34,585 nucleotides of DNA from Brachionus koreanus (lineage: Eukaryota; Rotifera; Eurotatoria; Ploima; Brachionidae), in contig PJRA01000216.1 in assembly GCA_016987375.1 (NCBI GenBank), forward strand, positions 560,440 to 595,024, in the 5' to 3' direction. A program made the translations under genes and the position numbers. This document shows, in pieces, positions 1-9,283 of this stretch. The notes under the pieces were generated by a model. The model was not told the DNA's origin, did no database searches, and worked only from the letters and a program-made list of their open reading frames with translations. How positions within the stretch are numbered: position 1 is the first letter of the stretch; each line of letters begins with the position of its first letter.

Positions 1-661
1 ATTTATCGCATTTTTTGACTGTATCAATAAAATTAAAGCTAAAGTCTACTATTCTAATAGAATTTCTAGAAAATTTTAAACAATTCATATCCAAATTTCC
101 AAAATTATTATTCGAAAAATAAATTTCTTCTAACAAAAAGTTTTCTTCGAACAAAGTTTCCTCAATTTTTTCTATAAGATTCCTTGAAAAATTAATTTTT
201 TTTAAATCCCTTGTTTTTTTAAACGTAGTTTTACCAATATCTTTTATTTGATTACAACTAAAATTAATAGATTCAAGAAAAGGCATATTTTCAAATAAAT
301 TTTCATCCATGCTCTTTAGACGATTGTTACTTACATCGATTGATATCAAGTTAAATGAATTAACGGTAGTTTTTTCAAAAATTGAAAATAGTTTGGTGAT
401 ATTTACGCCGTTAAAATCAAAAATCTTCGCTGGCAAGATTAAAAGGTCACAATCTTTTAAAACAAGTTTTTTTTTATTAATAATTTTCTTAATAATTTCT
501 TCTGAATTGAGAGTTTTTTCTTTGCTTTGATAAAAAAAATCTCTACCAATTTCATATTTTCCCAAAAATTGAACATAACTTTTATGTCGTTTGATATCTT
601 GCGCAATTTTACTATCAATCTTTGAGGATTCTGTTTTATCTGTAATATTTTTGATAAGCAT
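1..661 (-). CDS. Leucine-rich-repeat protein, N-terminal part, runs off the left edge
   Basis: One open frame of about 220 codons reads leftward from ATG 661 to the window edge without a stop. An in-frame TAA lies five codons upstream of this ATG, which supports the start. Residues 1 to about 100 are lysine-rich with no domain I recognise and no obvious signal peptide. From about residue 104 there are at least four consecutive leucine-rich repeats of about 24 residues, with cores such as LISIDVSNNRL, LESINFSCNQI, LKKINFSRNLI and LEEIYFSNNNF. LRR solenoids bind proteins; no partner or pathway can be named. The 3' part of the gene, including any transmembrane or effector domain, is outside the window. 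Absence of a signal peptide suggests an intracellular protein unless an upstream exon exists. Confidence 0.75.
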   Translation of the reverse strand, partial: MLIKNITDKTESSKIDSKIAQDIKRHKSYVQFLGKYEIGRDFFYQSKEKTLNSEEIIKKIINKKKLVLKDCDLLILPAKIFDFNGVNITKLFSIFEKTTVNSFNLISIDVSNNRLKSMDENLFENMPFLESINFSCNQIKDIGKTTFKKTRDLKKINFSRNLIEKIEETLFEENFLLEEIYFSNNNFGNLDMNCLKFSRNSIRIVDFSFNFIDTVKKCDK

Positions 662-718
662 GTCTTGAAGAATCTTTTAATAATTCTATTTAAAAAAAAA
701 TATATAAAAAAATTAATA

Positions 719-920
719 TTGATCAAATTTCATTTTTCAAAAATGATCAAAACATTTTAAATGCGCAATTAAATTTCATCGCAGATTTTTTGATTTTTGA
801 AAAATTTCAAGGCTTTATTTTTAGACTTTTTAAAAAGGATTGTAATTTATAAAAATGCATTGAAATTTAATTGCGCATTTATAATGTTTTGATCATTTTT
901 GAAAAATGAAATTTGATCAA
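719..920. mobile_element. Fold-back element with 60-bp inverted arms
   Basis: Bases 719-778 and 861-920 are reverse complements with one mismatch in 60. They enclose an 82-bp loop. The arms begin TTGATCAAATTTC and contain AAATGCGCAATT. It encodes nothing. It lies about 60 bp upstream of the LRR start codon. It is most simply a MITE-like fold-back element; target-site duplications are not obvious because both flanks are A/T only. Confidence 0.75.
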
Positions 921-1073
921 AAATTTTACTTTGCCCAATGTTTTATAGAAAAAATTAAAAAACAAATGAGTAATTCTAATTTAGAACAGGTTTTATAACA
1001 ACAATCAATAAATTGCCATAGAAATTCTAACTTTACGACTTTTCGGGTAAATTTTTTAGTTGTCAAGTAAGTC

Positions 1074-1207
1074 AACAAAGAGTTAAAATTTTTTTTCGAA
1101 TAAACTTAAATTGAATTTTTTTGTAACCATGGATGTCTATAGAGATGTAGTGAGATATTTGTTAAATATACATAAATGACAAAGTAAACTTTTTGCTTAG
1201 TTTTCAA
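1074..1207 (+). repeat. Direct repeat, copy 1 (left of topoisomerase II fragment)
   Basis: About 134 bp starting AACAAAGAGTTAAAA and ending near CTTAGTTTTCAATA. It recurs in the same orientation at 2511-2590 and 2751-2812, with only scattered substitutions and short indels. It contains the string GATGTAGTGAGATATTT in both copies. No coding potential is seen. The two copies bracket the topoisomerase II fragment. Confidence 0.75.
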
Positions 1208-1229
1208 TAACTCAAATATTTTAAATGCG

Positions 1230-2402
1230 CTATAGATTCTTCAGCTTTAGACTTATATCTAATATCTTTTTTTGCCCGACTTGAACTTCTTTTTCTCCTT
1301 TGACAACATTTTTTTCCCAAAATTTCCTCATCAAAACTTTCTTCTTCGTTTCTACAACAATTTTTTCAAATTGTTTGAAAATTCTTGAGCAAATTTTTTT
1401 TTTTTCGTCCAACTTACCCTCAGTGGTAATTACATCGACCAAAGACATTGTTATATTTTCTTCTTTTTTCATCTTATTGGTTGTTTTAAGCTGAGTTTCA
1501 TTTGCGGTCTTTGCAATCAATTGTGTATCTACTCTTTCATGACGTAAATTTATAGAATTTTTAAATTTTTTTTAATAGAGACTTCGATTTCTTAACGTTC
1601 TTTATCCTCAAAAATTTCTGATTCCTTTTTAAATTGACTCAAGTCTACAAGCCACAAATCTTGAACTTTTTGATTGAATTTCTTTTAATTCAGTCAATTT
1701 AGACTTTTGCTGTTTGAGAATTTTTTCCTTTTTTTCCAAGGTCAAATTCCACAAAGGCTTTAAAACAATTAAATTAACAAGTAGTTAAAGTCATGGCCAC
1801 CATCAGAAAAATTCGAATCCAAATCCACTTCATTACTAACTCCTTTTTCTATATTAAATTTTTCTTTCCATTTTTTACCGGATCTGACTCAAAACCTTTA
1901 CTAGCCAACATTTTGATCAAATCTTTTTTTTTCATATTTTCAACCTTAATTTTGCCCTTAATTTTCTCTACAATAAACGTAGCTATATTGTTTAATTTAG
2001 CGCTTTCAGCTCCCAACATTGCTTCCAAGTACTTTTTTCTTTTAGCATAAAAATCCAGTCTTACATCATAAAACTCTTTGATAACAATGGAGATTCTTAT
2101 CGTCTCAAATATCCTTTAGAACAAAGAAAGCCATGTTTGTTAGAGCAATTGATTTTTGTATTTTGAAAAATTTATGAAACCCATTTTGAACAATTCAGTA
2201 TCATCAGAAAGAAATTTCGGAAAATTGATGTTTCGGGCATGTTGATATTGTTTCATTTAGAGCTCATTTTGACCATAAATCGGACAGTTGCATCCGTATG
2301 ATACTCTTTGTAGTCATTAATTAAAGGTGTAAATGTTGAAGTTTTTGTTCCTTCACTCTTTGAATCTAAGCCGTTGAAATAGTTCTCCAAAACGGACTCT
2401 AT
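1230..2402 (-). pseudogene. DNA topoisomerase II fragment, broken
   Basis: Reading the minus strand downward from 2402, consecutive frames give blocks typical of eukaryotic type IIA topoisomerase. The first (about 2402-2255) includes DYKEYHTDATVRFMVKM. The second (about 2070-1850) includes LGAESAKLNNIATFIVEKI and MLASKGFESDPVK. The third (about 1750-1600) includes LWNLTLEKKEKIL and DLWLVDLSQF. A lysine-rich 96-codon stretch (1520-1230) follows and would fit the start of the C-terminal domain. The blocks are in the correct order but separated by frameshifts and stops. They correspond to the end of the breakage-rejoining core and its coiled coil. The ATPase domain, the catalytic-tyrosine region and most of the C-terminal tail are absent, so this is a partial, non-functional gene copy. 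Confidence 0.85.
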
Positions 2403-2510
2403 TTAGCAAAAAGTACAAATCATTAATCTATTTTGTCAATTTAGCCTTTAAAATTTTTATATAAATGCTTCATTGTTTTTAACTCTACGGTCTTTTTTAC
2501 GGTCTAACAA

Positions 2511-2812
2511 AGAGTTAAAATTTTTTTTTCGAATGAACTTCAACTGAATTTATTTGTAACATGGATGTCTAAAGAGATGTAGTGAGATATTTTTTTTTAC
2601 CATTTAGAAGGTTGCAGCCATTTTAAATTTAGCATGATTTGAAAAGAAAAATTCTCCAATCTAAGTCTTTAATTTAACTATAAAGTAATATTCCAAAATT
2701 AAGAAAATATATTTAATTAAAAACTTTTATTTAAATAAAAATAAAACAAATGTTAAATATACATAAATGGCAAAGTAAACTTTTTGCTTAGTTATCAATA
2801 GCTAACTTAACT
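2511..2812 (+). repeat. Direct repeat, copy 2, split by a 160-bp insertion
   Basis: Bases 2511-2590 and 2751-2812 together match copy 1 (1074-1207). The match is interrupted after GAGATATT by about 160 bp that copy 1 lacks. The interruption begins with a run of T on the plus strand, which is a run of A at the 3' end on the minus strand. Confidence 0.7.
2591..2750 (-). mobile_element. Short retroposon-like insertion with A-run
   Basis: This segment is absent from the otherwise collinear repeat copy at 1074-1207, so it was probably inserted. On the minus strand it ends CTTCTAAATGGT followed by nine A. That is what a reverse-transcribed short RNA would leave. No reading frame, no clear tRNA-type promoter box and no sure target-site duplication are seen. 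A deletion from copy 1 is the alternative. Confidence 0.4.
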
Positions 2813-2889
2813 TAGTTTGGCCTTCAAAAAAAATTATATCATTTGTTCATTCTTCTTCAGAAAAAAGAATCCCTATTAATGAAGTTATA

Positions 2890-3560
2890 TTCTTATTCAA
2901 TGAAGATGCAGCAATGTAAATCGAATTTTTCCAATTCCGCATCTAAAATATTATAAATATTATTTGAATTTTGTATAAATTTTTTTAATTTATTGCTAAA
3001 AAAGTACCACTTCTGCTGGCCAAACTTGTTTTTTTTTTGTTTTCTTTTCATTTTATCTAATATTATTATATTATCTAACATAACGTTTGTTCATTATCGA
3101 TATGTGCTTCGTTGAAAAATTTTTCAAGTATGCTCAAATTTTGACTTAAACTTGTTTTATTCTCTAAATACATCTTAATAATTGAGTATGAACTAATTAA
3201 TTAGGGATTTGTAAAAACTTAAAAATTAGTTGTAAATGATTTTAGTAAACATAACAAAATTTAAAATAAAAAAGTTACTTTTTTGCATATTATTCTCATT
3301 ATAAGATTCATCCAAAATCTCAGACTCGCTAGTTGATGATATAAGCTCCTCAAGTTCCATTTTTTTGGCTTTTGAATGGCATTTAGTTTTAAAAAAATTT
3401 TTTTTATTTGTATCAATTTTTATCTTTTTATATAATACCTGTGTAATTTACTATTCCATTAAACCATTTCTGGTCAAACTGCACTTTTATATGCTTACTA
3501 TTAACAAACTTTTTTATTTCATCATGGTGATGTTTTGTGAAAATTAAAACAACATTTTTC
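2890..3560 (-). pseudogene. Decayed coding region, family unknown
   Basis: Minus-strand frames with animal-like residue use follow one another but do not join. From 3550 downward: a piece containing KHIKVQFDQKWFNGIVNYTG; then, after a one-base shift, a lysine-rich piece running into MELEELISSTSESEILDES (about 3430-3285); then ENKTSLSQNLSILEKFF (about 3180-3075); then a 62-codon frame with KFGQQKWYFFSNKLKKF (3081-2893). The splits at 3430 and 3075 are frameshifts. A splice pair at about 3280/3180 does not keep the frame. I recognise no family. It may be a broken gene or part of an old transposon. Confidence 0.35.
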
Positions 3561-3825
3561 TACTGCTATTCGATTTACAATTAGTTAATTAAAACTTATT
3601 TAAATAAGCTATTATATAAAACAATGACTATTTGATCTGGTATTATTTGATAGATTTTTTTATTTCATTTTTTCGGATTGTAAAATTTTCTTTACAAATC
3701 CTTGATAGGATCAATCTTGAATTATTATTTTCGTTGTTTAAATTCATTATCAAAAACTAACATTAAAAAATACAGATTATTCAAAACTCAGCATTTTAAA
3801 GTTAAAATATGATAACCCTTGCGCC

Positions 3826-4220
3826 ATGGTGCACCACAAGGCTTTATATAAACTTGAACTACTTGCAGCCTATAATCGGCTTTTTGATTTGAATGAGAGA
3901 TATTTCAGAGTAGGATTGGGTCATTCTGTTCCATAACTTGTCAAACTGGTGGAAGAATATAAAGGTTTCGAATCAAGATATATCGTATATCATACTCGAT
4001 TGAGTAATTGCTACCTTACAATTTCTTCTTTTTTTCTGAATTATAAAATATTTAAACATGTCTAACTTCAAGCTATTTGAATACATCATTTTAAATTTTC
4101 TTTATATTTTATTTAAATTTTTTTAATCATTTTTAATATGAATTTTTTTTTCTTATTTTATATTTTATTTTGAAGGAACATTAGCTCGATACAGATAAAC
4201 AAATAAATAAATGAATAAAA
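3826..4220 (+). mobile_element. LINE 3' end: ORF2 C-terminus plus tail
   Basis: An 80-codon frame from 3826 to 4065, with one internal TAA, encodes the C-terminus of a non-LTR retrotransposon polymerase. It reads NRLFDLNERYFRVGLGHS, then LVKLVEEYK and YHTRLSNCY. The pattern of a leucine-rich RLxxLNERYxxxAL segment followed by LVEEY is familiar from animal LINE C-termini. About 100 bp of AT-rich 3' UTR follows, then the hairpin-forming GAACATTAGCTC and a tail of AAAT units (4171-4214). The order ORF, UTR, hairpin, microsatellite tail is the normal 3' end of a 5'-truncated LINE copy. Confidence 0.7.
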
Positions 4221-4286
4221 AAATCAATCACTTTAAGAAATTTCTTAAAATTTCTGAGAAATTTCTTGAACAGTAGAAAAATATAT

Positions 4287-4335
4287 TATTATTTATTTAT
4301 TTGTATTTCTGTACCGAGCTTTAGCTCCTTCAGAT
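4287..4335 (-). mobile_element. Second LINE-type 3' tail, opposite orientation
   Basis: On the minus strand this reads CTGAAGGAGCTAAAGCTC, then GGTACAG, then AAAT-type repeats. It is the same tail as at 4171-4214 but inverted, so the two tails face each other about 72 bp apart. The perfect hairpin GAGCT-AA-AGCTC is best preserved here. AT-rich sequence to about 4480 may be its 3' UTR; no coding remnant is seen. Confidence 0.6.
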
Positions 4336-4524
4336 TAAAAATAAAAATAAAAACAAAATGAAGTAAGAATAATATAAATTAAAAAATAGAGAAATATTAA
4401 AATTAAAATTAGATAAATTAAGATAGAGAGTAACTAAATATGAATCTATAGTCGCATATATTTTTAAATATTTTTTAAACTATGCGAATTAAGAATTCTC
4501 TTAATTAAAAAATTAAAAAATAAA

Positions 4525-4690
4525 GTTACCTTGGCTATATTCGGTTTGAAACCTTAGTGTCCATCGATGAACCCGCCGTTGCTAGGGCTGGGATGCTGGC
4601 CTGATGCTGCAAGTTAGCCAAACTTTATTTTAATTTTTTTCTGAAGGAGCATTAGCTCGATACATAGATAAAGAAATAAATAAATAAGTT
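4525..4690 (+). mobile_element. SINE-like unit with the LINE tail
   Basis: A GC-rich island (about 4530-4620) is unlike everything near it. It contains GGTTTGAAACC, one base from the tRNA-type Pol III B box GGTTCGANNCC. It is followed by a T-rich stretch and then CTGAAGGAGCATTAGCTCG with an AAAT-type tail (4641-4688), the same tail as the neighbouring LINE. A tRNA-like head with a borrowed LINE 3' tail is the usual plan of a SINE. The A box is not visible, so a 5' truncation is likely if the reading is right. A plain LINE 3' UTR is the alternative. Confidence 0.4.
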
Positions 4691-5759
4691 AAAATTAAAA
4701 AATCTAAATGAATTTTTTTATTGAAATAAGATTTTATCTTTTATGAAAAACCAGCAGCAACTTTTCAACTTTTTTCATTATTTTTTAGGCCTATATATCT
4801 AATTTTTATAAAGTAAGACTATTAGATTAAAAAAACTTTTGAATATATTTTAAAATCATATGACTATTTTTTTTTTAATTTTTATTATTTTTAATAAATA
4901 GGTGATTTTTCCGCTAAAAAATTTCAAGCTTTTAATGAAAAATGATTTGTTAAGATAGTAAAGCATATTATCTTACTTAAAAAATTATTTTGAATAAAAT
5001 TTTTTATTTTCAAGCTTATTCATGTTCAAATTAAAAAATCGATAATTTATGTCATAATGTCTTTATAACGAAAAAAGATCTAGATACAAAAACCTTTACC
5101 ATAGATTTGTCAAAAATTTAGAAGAAGGATCAATTAAAAATAGTTTTTTGATTTTTTCGAAGATGTAGAAGGGAAAACCAAAAGAGCTGTCATTGAAAAA
5201 AGTGGGATTAGGTGTCATTGAAGACCAATTCATAAATCAAATCGTTAATCATGAGTTGATATTCATTTTTGAATTAAAGACATATATAGGTTGAATAAGA
5301 AGCTTATAGACTCCTTAATTTATCCTTTTAAAATTGTTCATTTTGAATTTTCATATTTTGTCTGAAATTTCTACTTAAAGCTGAATAATCTAATAAAATA
5401 AATTAATTAAATTATCTCTGAAAATTTATTTTTCATAAAATATGAATTAATATAAAAACAGCTCAGACGATTCGCCCAATATTAAAAGAAAATAAAAAAA
5501 TGATCAATTCTGTAAGATAAAAAAAATTTTATTCACTCATGTTTCAAATGGACCTAAATTTTATAATCAAAAAAAAAACACACACACATAATTGAATAAT
5601 TAAAAATCCCTGCTAAACAATTTTAACTCTAAATTTTTTTATTGAGACACTTGAAATTAAAAAAAATTTCTTTATAAATATTCATAGCTACTTAAAAACT
5701 ATTTTAAATTTAAAATCGAAAATTACCAAGAACATAAAAAACTTATTATAAACAAAACC
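4691..5759. other. AT-rich spacer, no supported gene
   Basis: No convincing gene is seen. A plus-strand stretch around 5070-5290 has a few open codons but is stopped and matches no family I know. A short CA run (about 5578-5588) is present. Confidence 0.5.
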
Positions 5760-6080
5760 CTAGTTCTGAATATTTTGTAGTTGATCATCTTCAATGTCAT
5801 AGTCATCGTCTGATGCACTTGGTGTTGAAGTATTTGACGAGGAAGTACTTGCTGATTGTAGTTTCAAAATTAAAACACTTTTTTCTTTCATTTGATAATA
5901 AGACAAAAAATGGCTATTTTTTAAACGCTTTTTATTGTATTCCAAGCGTTGTTCCTCTATTATTGGCCCAAAGTTGTTCTTGGCAATCATGTCTTTCAGG
6001 TCTAATACAGTTAGCTCGTTTTCATTTACTTCATAAGTGGCTTCCATTTCATTATCATCTCTTCTGATTGTTATTTTCAT
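5760..6080 (-). CDS. Small ubiquitin-like-domain protein
   Basis: A single exon of 106 codons plus stop begins at ATG 6080. Residues 1 to about 74 fit a ubiquitin-like beta-grasp domain. It starts with a basic strand (MKITIRRDD), then a second strand rich in E/V, an LDLKDMI helix, the segment EEQRLEYNKKRL that takes the place of QRLIFAGKxL in ubiquitin, and a final strand KSVLILKL. The tail is serine/threonine-rich and then strongly acidic (SASDDDYDIEDD). There is no C-terminal Gly-Gly, so conjugation as a modifier is unlikely. Many such proteins act as adaptors, but no specific role can be assigned. The frame is intact and its composition is more balanced than the flanks, which argues that it is real. 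Neighbours are transposon remnants, so context gives no clue. Confidence 0.7.
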   Translation of the reverse strand: MKITIRRDDNEMEATYEVNENELTVLDLKDMIAKNNFGPIIEEQRLEYNKKRLKNSHFLSYYQMKEKSVLILKLQSASTSSSNTSTPSASDDDYDIEDDQLQNIQN

Positions 6081-7412
6081 TTTATTTATATATTATCTAA
6101 AATGAAAGATAATTTAAAGATAAACGGATATTTTGAATTGAATTTGCCAGCGAATTTAGGTAAATCCCGAAGAGTTTCTTATTTTAAAATCAAAAAAAAA
6201 TTGAAGAGAAAAAAATAAAAGAGGGAGAGATGCAAAAAGGGCTTTAAATTAATAGAAAAAAAATTATAACAGAAAATGAATGGAATTTTTATTGATTTTC
6301 TAAAAAATAAATATAAAAAAACAGTAAATTTGAAAAGAAAATTTATAATTTTATTATATAACTCACTGATTACATTCATTGCTGGTTTTAAAATTCACCT
6401 CCTGTTTTGTCTCATTTTTTTTCCTCTCAAAAAAACTTCACCGAATTCGCTCAATAATAAAACAAAATTGATTTTTGAATCTTTATTCAGATTAAATTAA
6501 CTAAGTAATATGAAATCGAAATGGTATTTGAACAAAAGATTAAATTTATTTCCAGTTTTAGTTTCTATTGTGAATCAATATTTATGTTCTCGTATTTCCA
6601 AATTCAAATAGCTTCAAGTGCCTTTGATACAAATTGCTTTGAAAATTGATTGTCTCTGAATTATCAAACATGAATTCAACTATGATACATTAGATTAAAA
6701 ATAAAATTTGATTGTAAGAATATAATATCGATTTTTAATTTATATTCTAGACACTATTGTGACTTAATATTTTCAAAATATTCATCTAAATTTAATTATA
6801 TTTAAAATATTTATGTTCGATATAAATAAACATTTTCTGATGTAAACTTGTCAAATTTGTCTAATAAATACTAAATACTAGTAAGATAAATAAACACAAG
6901 TCCAATTAGAAAGTTTGTTTTAATTTAGATTATTTTGAAGAATGCTTAAGTTTATTTGATATAGCATGACAATTTCATCTGAAAAATTTTCGAAAATACT
7001 GTTCAACTAAAGCTGACATAATGTTCAAGTAACTCAAATAGAAAAAAAGTAATTAATTGTTAATTAGAATTTTAAATGATATTAAATCTAAGAATTACCG
7101 ATGGAATTTTGATGAAAAAACAACAATTTTTAAATATTTATCAATTTCTGAATACTTTTATTAAGCTGATTTTCATTCAAGTTAAAAATAAATTAAAAAA
7201 ACTTCATTTTTACACTTTGTAATTAATTAAATATTTTGTTAAAATAAAAAAAAATTGAAAACTCAAAAAGCAAATTAGGTAGTTCGCTATGGTAGCTAGT
7301 TATGAATCCAAAAAACATAATTATATTTTATAGTTTTTTTTTTCTGTTTTTTTTCACTCTTCCATTCGAGGATCGGTCTATGAGTTCAAAAATCCAATAA
7401 GGTAAGTTGTCC
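6081..7412. other. AT-rich spacer, no supported gene
   Basis: Short frames occur at 6179-6500 on both strands but are made of F, I, K, L and N only, as expected from A/T runs. No splice-linked exons, RNA gene or transposon signature is seen. Confidence 0.5.
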
Positions 7413-7870
7413 TTTATTTATTTATCTTATTTTTTCTCTTATATTCTGTAGATGCTTGTCAAGCCGGCATTTAAAGCTGTTTTTTTGACGGCACAGTTAT
7501 TATTTCGGAGGTTAATCAGTCCCACTCTATTTGTCAGGAAGTTTTCGTTATTCTAATGCCACATGTTGTCTTTCTTTTAAAGCTGTAAACTTAAGCTTTT
7601 TCAGATCTCATGAACCAATTCTGTAGTACGCTTTCTAGCGTTGATGTCTTTTTTAGCATAAAATTTCCAAGCTGTCACAGCATACTCCAAGCAATTCCTT
7701 ACAAAAGTAACATAAAGTTGATTAAAAGTGCTGATTGTCCAGTTTTTAAACGCTTGTTTGACCAAGTATTATATTGAATTTATTTATTATTTGCTGCTTG
7801 TTGTGATTGCTGATTCCATTTCAAATCGCTTATTAGGTAGATTCTAAGATCGTGCTCTGGAGAGAATCAT
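7413..7870 (-). mobile_element. LINE remnant: C-terminal polymerase region and tail
   Basis: Minus-strand frames in order give a polymerase C-terminus: YLISDLKWNQQ (near 7850), then FNQLYVTFVRNCLEYAVTAW and FYAKKDINA (about 7725-7620), then FLTNRVGLINL and TALNAGL (about 7530-7460). These match in order the DLG...LKW, LYxxxVRxxLEYAxxxW and NFFxxRVxxxWNxLP...FK segments of CR1/L2/jockey-type LINEs. The frame is broken several times. A tail GATAAATAAATAAAG follows the stop, so the 3' end is kept and the 5' end is lost. The C-terminus differs from the LINE at 3826-4220, so two families are represented. Confidence 0.7.
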
Positions 7871-9283
7871 AATAAACAGGAGAGAATCAAGAACAGATTC
7901 TTTCCAGTCCGATACATTCTCTTCAAACACAACTTTATTTATAAAAAAAAAAGCGATTAATTTTTTTTATCAAAAATATATAAAAGAGATTAAAACTTTT
8001 TAATGCGATATTTTTAGAATTAAAAAAAAAAATTGGATGAAATCTTGGCGCCAACTTAAGAAATGTATAATTTCTACCCTAAAATGTTGTAAAGCAAGTG
8101 ATTAATACCCAAAGATAGACACCAAATGGCAAAAATGTGAAAATTTTTGATGAAAATGCTCAACCACTTTCAACAGACTAGTTCATCAATTAACGAAAAA
8201 CTTTCTTAATTCAATTGGTATAACCATAATCGACCATCATTTTTCATCACCAAACTAAGCTCTATGAGATATTTGGTTGTTCAGTGAAACAAAAAAACGC
8301 TAAGCCAATCATACAATGAAGAACAATTGGCCCCCAAAATTACAGACATACTTAATAATATTCTTAAAGAAGATCGTCAAAAGATTTTTATTTAATGGAT
8401 TTAGAGAATGAAATGAACTATGTCTAGAATATAAGTCAATTACTTTAAACATTTGAAAATAAAATTTTTTTCTTACAATTTTTCTAATCTCAGAGCTATA
8501 CACAAGCTTGTTATTTTTTCTTTTAAATACCTCAACGTCCTTTTTGGAATTTTATCTAGAAACACTAAATTTTCCTTATAAAAAAGTATTAATAAAGTAT
8601 CTTATTTTTACAAAAAAAAAAAACACATAACAAATCTTATCTTAACCAAACTCTAAGCATATCAATAAATTAGTTTTTAATGTTGGAATTTTTTTATGCT
8701 AGGAAAATCAGGAAAAAGCAAAAAAGAGCAGTAAATTTTTTTTTGTTTTTTTTTTTATCATTGGCAATGCATCTAATCTCTTCCCTATAATTAAATTTTT
8801 TTTAAATCAAATTTTTATTATAGATGTAAAATTTAATCAACTTTTTATCAAGTCAATCTAATGTACGATCTACAGAAGCTTTTAAGAGTGAAAAATTCTT
8901 TTTAATAATGAGATAAACTTAATCGTGCTCTAAATGTTTATTTAAATTGATTTTCTATGTCTTATATTTTTGACAAGTAAAAGTCTTTCATTCAGCACAT
9001 ATTCAATAAAACACAATTTAAAAAGAGCACATATCAGTTATTAAGCTTTCAAATTGAATTTTAGAGCACGAATAAAATTAATTAGTGCTCAATTAAATGG
9101 CATTCTATGATAATTACCTTTTTTTAAAAGATTTTTGCGTCACCAAGTTTATGAAAGATAAATCCATCAATAATTAGAAAATAAATATTCCAAAAAATAA
9201 TTCAAAACCAGCTTTTTATTGGGCCGAAATGATTGAGCAAGAGATCTAAAACTAAAAAATTAAGATCTATAAAAAAATATATA
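7871..9283. other. AT-rich spacer with a weak inverted repeat
   Basis: No supported gene. AATCGTGCTCTAAA at 8921-8934 is matched in inverse by TTTAGAGCACGA at 9060-9071. Further GAGCAC strings occur nearby (about 9024 and 9085), hinting at an old short element. Nothing else is recognisable. Confidence 0.45.

Noticed and set aside
309..530. 73-codon plus-strand frame
   Set aside because: It is the antisense shadow of the LRR-protein exon, whose minus-strand frame has clear repeats.
1793..2050. 85-codon plus-strand frame
   Set aside because: Antisense of the topoisomerase II fragment, which has family motifs on the minus strand.
5070..5290. Possible transposase-like codons on the plus strand
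   Set aside because: Stops interrupt it and no motif of any transposase family can be named.
6179..6500. Two overlapping frames of 66 and 74 codons
   Set aside because: Low-complexity F/I/K/L/N composition caused by A/T runs; no splice context.
8921..9071. Inverted repeat AATCGTGCTCTAAA
   Set aside because: Only 12-14 bp match with no further arm similarity; too weak to call a MITE.
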